Shown: positions 5,632-7,917 of the stretch, piece by piece | Layout: the number at the start of each line of letters is the position of its first letter | Position numbering within the stretch: the first letter of the stretch is position 1 | Origin: an uncultured Burkholderiales bacterium | Lineage (GTDB): Bacteria; Pseudomonadota; Gammaproteobacteria; Burkholderiales; Burkholderiaceae_E | Assembly: GCA_903923345.1 (NCBI GenBank) | Contig: CAIXXI010000316.1 | Span: forward strand, 1 to 7,917 | Reading direction: 5' to 3' | DNA length: 7,917 bases | Position numbers and translations under genes: made by a program | The notes under the pieces: model-generated | What the model was told of the DNA's origin: nothing | What the model saw: only the letters and a program-made list of their open reading frames with translations | Database searches by the model: none

Positions 5632-7917
5632 TCAGTTACGCACCGGCTTGCCGGTCTGCATCATGCCCATCATGCGTTCCTGCGATTTGGGATGGCTCAG
5701 CAGCCCCATGAAAGCGCGCCGCTCCAGGGTCATCAGCCATTCCTCGTCGACCATCGATCCGGCCTCGACATCGCCGCCGCAGATGACTTCGGCGATCGTC
5801 TTGCCCAGGTGAAAGTCGTGCGCGCTGATGAAGCCGCCATCGCGCATGTTGACCAGCTGCGCCATGATGGTTGCGATCGCAGGCCGTCCTGCGACCCGGA
5901 TCAGCCCCTTGCGCGCAGGCCGCCAGCCGGCATCGCGCATCGACTGCGCCTCACGCACGGCGGTGTAGAGCAGCTCGTGGCTGTTGAAGACGATCCGGTC
6001 TTCTTCGAGCAGGTAACCCATCTGCTGCGCCTCGATGGCTGAACGGCTGACCTGCGCGGTAGCGGCATTCATGAAGTATTTCTTCAGGAATTCGATGAGT
6101 GCGGCTTCGGGTGCGGCACGACTCTCTTCGGATGCACGACGCGCGCCATAGGCCAGCCCGCCACCACCGGGGATCAGTCCCACACCGACTTCGACCAGGC
6201 CGATATAGCTCTCCAGGTTTGCAACTCGGCGTGCGCAATGCACGGCCAGCTCGCAGCCGCCGCCCAGCGCCATGCCGCTGACTGCCGCGATCGTCGGCAC
6301 CTGCGCATAGCGCAGCCTGAGCATCGCGTCCTGCAGGGCTTTCTCGACCGGCTCGAGCGCCTTCGCGCCACCCGCCATGAAGGTCGGCATCATCGCCTGA
6401 AGGTCGGCGCCGTACGAGAAGGGCTCATCCGGTGACCAGATCACCAGTCCGGAAAAATCTTTTTCTGCCAGTTCGACACCTTTGAGCAGCCCGGCGATCA
6501 CGCCCGGGCCGATGGCATGCACCTTGGTGCGAATCGAGAGGATCAGCACGTCATCCAGGCCAGGCTGCTCGAGTGTCCACAACCGAACCGATTCATCTTC
6601 GTGCACGGTGCGGCCAGCCACATGGGCATTCGGCGCGTCTTCCCCGCGCACCGGCGCACGAAACAGCTGACGCTGGTAGACCGGCAGTGAAGAGCGGGCG
6701 ACAAAGGCCTGGCGGGCTGGTGACCACGAGCCCTCGGGCTGGTGAGGGCCGCCGCGCGCAGCCACCGGCCCCTCGAACACCCAGGCCGGCAGGGGCGCGG
6801 GCGCGAGCGTCTTGCCGGCTTCGATGTCCTCGCGGATCCAGTTCGCCACTTGGGTCCATCCGGCCGCCTGCCAGGCCTCGAAGGGGCCTTCCTGGGCACC
6901 GAACCCCCAGCGCATCGCGAAATCCAGGTCACGGGCGTTGTCGGCAATCGATTCCAGATAGATCGCCGCGTACTGCCAGGAATCGCGCAGGATCGACCAC
7001 AGGAACTGCGCCTGAGGATTGGTCGACTCGCGCAGCAGCTTGATCCGCTCGGCGGCATCCTTCTTTTTCAGGATCCGAACCACTGTTTCATCAGCCTTGC
7101 CACCGGACTTCACATACTCGCCGCTGGCCGCATCGAGACGCAGAATGTCGGCTCCCACCTTGCGGTAAAAGCCTGCACCGGTCTTCTGGCCCAGCGCGCC
7201 CTTTTCCAGCAGCGCCGCCAGCACCGGCGGCGTGGCATAGGTCGCCTCAAAGGCATCGCCCTTGAGCGTGTCCTGCATGGTGCGGATCACATGTCCGAGC
7301 GTATCCAGCCCGACGACATCGGCCGTGCGGAAGGTGCCCGATTTGGCACGACCGAGCTTTTCGCCGGTCAGGTCATCGACCACATCGACGCTCAAGCCGA
7401 ATTTCGCCGCCTCGGCAATGGTGGCGAGCATGCCGAAGATGCCGACGCGATTGCCGATGAAGTTCGGTGTGTCCTTGGCGCGCACCACGCCTTTGCCCAG
7501 GGTCGAGGTCAGGAAGGTCTCGAGCTGATCGAGGATCAGCGGGTCGGTCGAGGCGGTGGGAATCAGCTCCACCAGGTGCATGTAGCGCGGCGGGTTGAAG
7601 AAGTGCACACCGCAGAAGCGCTGCTTGAGCCCGTCTTCGAAGCCTTCCGACAGTGCGGTGATCGACAGGCCCGAGGTGTTCGAAGCGAAGATCGCATGCG
7701 GCGCAAGAAACGGTGCGACCTTGCGATAGAGGTCGTGCTTCCAGTCCATCCGCTCGGCAATCGCCTCGATCACCAGATCGCAGCCCCGCAGCTGCTCAAG
7801 GTGCTCGTCATAGTTGGCCGGAACGATGAAGGCCGCCAGGTCGGCCTGACCCAGCGGCGCCGGGTTGAGTTTGCGCAGGCCTTCGATGGCCCGACGCGCG
7901 ATGCCGCTGCGATCACC
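5632..7917 (-). CDS. fadN: FadN-type 3-hydroxyacyl-CoA dehydrogenase/enoyl-CoA hydratase (N-terminus beyond window)
   Basis: 761 residues are visible; the reading frame stays open to the window edge, so the start and the N-terminal GxGxxG NAD loop are missing. No internal start is needed. The order is dehydrogenase first, crotonase last, as in Bacillus FadN and opposite to E. coli FadB. In visible numbering (residue 1 at base 7917), the dehydrogenase shows SNTSG 79-83, catalytic H105 in GVHFFNPPRY, E117 in HLVELIP and N156 in DTPNFIGNRV. Its C-terminal helical domain includes GTFRTADVVGLDTLGH. The hydratase part has E556 in GGGCELA and E576 in GLVEVGVGLIPGGGG, 20 apart as in the two-glutamate hydratases, so both activities should be intact. 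It ends TGKPVRN*, much like FadN. It converts enoyl-CoA via 3-hydroxyacyl-CoA to 3-ketoacyl-CoA for the FadA encoded next. An acyl-CoA dehydrogenase gene may lie upstream. Confidence 0.93.
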   Translation of the reverse strand, partial: GDRSGIARRAIEGLRKLNPAPLGQADLAAFIVPANYDEHLEQLRGCDLVIEAIAERMDWKHDLYRKVAPFLAPHAIFASNTSGLSITALSEGFEDGLKQRFCGVHFFNPPRYMHLVELIPTASTDPLILDQLETFLTSTLGKGVVRAKDTPNFIGNRVGIFGMLATIAEAAKFGLSVDVVDDLTGEKLGRAKSGTFRTADVVGLDTLGHVIRTMQDTLKGDAFEATYATPPVLAALLEKGALGQKTGAGFYRKVGADILRLDAASGEYVKSGGKADETVVRILKKKDAAERIKLLRESTNPQAQFLWSILRDSWQYAAIYLESIADNARDLDFAMRWGFGAQEGPFEAWQAAGWTQVANWIREDIEAGKTLAPAPLPAWVFEGPVAARGGPHQPEGSWSPARQAFVARSSLPVYQRQLFRAPVRGEDAPNAHVAGRTVHEDESVRLWTLEQPGLDDVLILSIRTKVHAIGPGVIAGLLKGVELAEKDFSGLVIWSPDEPFSYGADLQAMMPTFMAGGAKALEPVEKALQDAMLRLRYAQVPTIAAVSGMALGGGCELAVHCARRVANLESYIGLVEVGVGLIPGGGGLAYGARRASEESRAAPEAALIEFLKKYFMNAATAQVSRSAIEAQQMGYLLEEDRIVFNSHELLYTAVREAQSMRDAGWRPARKGLIRVAGRPAIATIMAQLVNMRDGGFISAHDFHLGKTIAEVICGGDVEAGSMVDEEWLMTLERRAFMGLLSHPKSQERMMGMMQTGKPVRN

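Noticed and set aside
5059..6042. A 327-codon plus-strand open frame across fadA and fadN.
   Set aside because: It is antisense to two well-conserved enzymes, spans their gene boundary and shows no domain or ribosome binding site.
7771..7773. Start of the bifunctional enzyme at the GTG at 7773.
   Set aside because: The upstream 48 codons remain open and encode sequence matching the NAD-binding domain, so the gene continues beyond the window.

Overview
This is a GC-rich proteobacterial chromosome segment. Gene content and protein style fit a betaproteobacterium (Burkholderiales-like) or a related gammaproteobacterium. That placement is inferred from domain architectures, not from a marker gene. 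The window is densely coding, with no RNA gene, insertion sequence, prophage or CRISPR array that I can see, and no gene-free stretch longer than about 90 bases.

Layout from left to right. (1) 1-362, minus strand: the N-terminal 120 residues of an Atm1/MsbA-type ABC exporter, cut by the window edge. (2) 426-2222, minus: a 598-residue FAD/NAD(P)-dependent monooxygenase-like flavoprotein with an extra N-terminal NTF2/SnoaL-like domain. (3) 2309-2803, plus: a periplasmic PCu(A)C-type copper chaperone, divergent from the flavoprotein and the only plus-strand gene. (4) 2824-3497, minus: a complete type II toxin-antitoxin pair, with a Phd/YefM-like antitoxin followed by a VapC PIN-domain toxin. Their reading frames overlap by 4 bases (GTGA), and a perfect palindrome sits in the AT-rich region in front of the antitoxin. 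(5) 3565-4335, minus: an SGNH/GDSL hydrolase. (6) 4399-5598, minus: a FadA-type thiolase. (7) 5632-7917, minus: most of a FadN-type bifunctional 3-hydroxyacyl-CoA dehydrogenase/enoyl-CoA hydratase, whose N-terminus lies beyond the right edge.

The right half is a fatty-acid beta-oxidation operon read right to left. The FadN-like protein hydrates the enoyl-CoA and oxidises the 3-hydroxyacyl-CoA, and FadA cleaves the 3-ketoacyl-CoA. The SGNH hydrolase follows 63 bases after the thiolase. It may be a passenger or may supply acyl-ester or thioester hydrolysis. A strong hairpin lies in that gap and could separate its expression from the fad genes. The toxin-antitoxin pair has its own AT-rich control region and looks like a small accessory module placed between the metabolic genes and the copper chaperone.

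I do not find a convincing previously undescribed system here. The best points for a second look are the palindromic operator and overlap of the toxin-antitoxin module, the fad-to-SGNH hairpin with a strand-specific G-U pair, and the NTF2-like/flavoprotein fusion.
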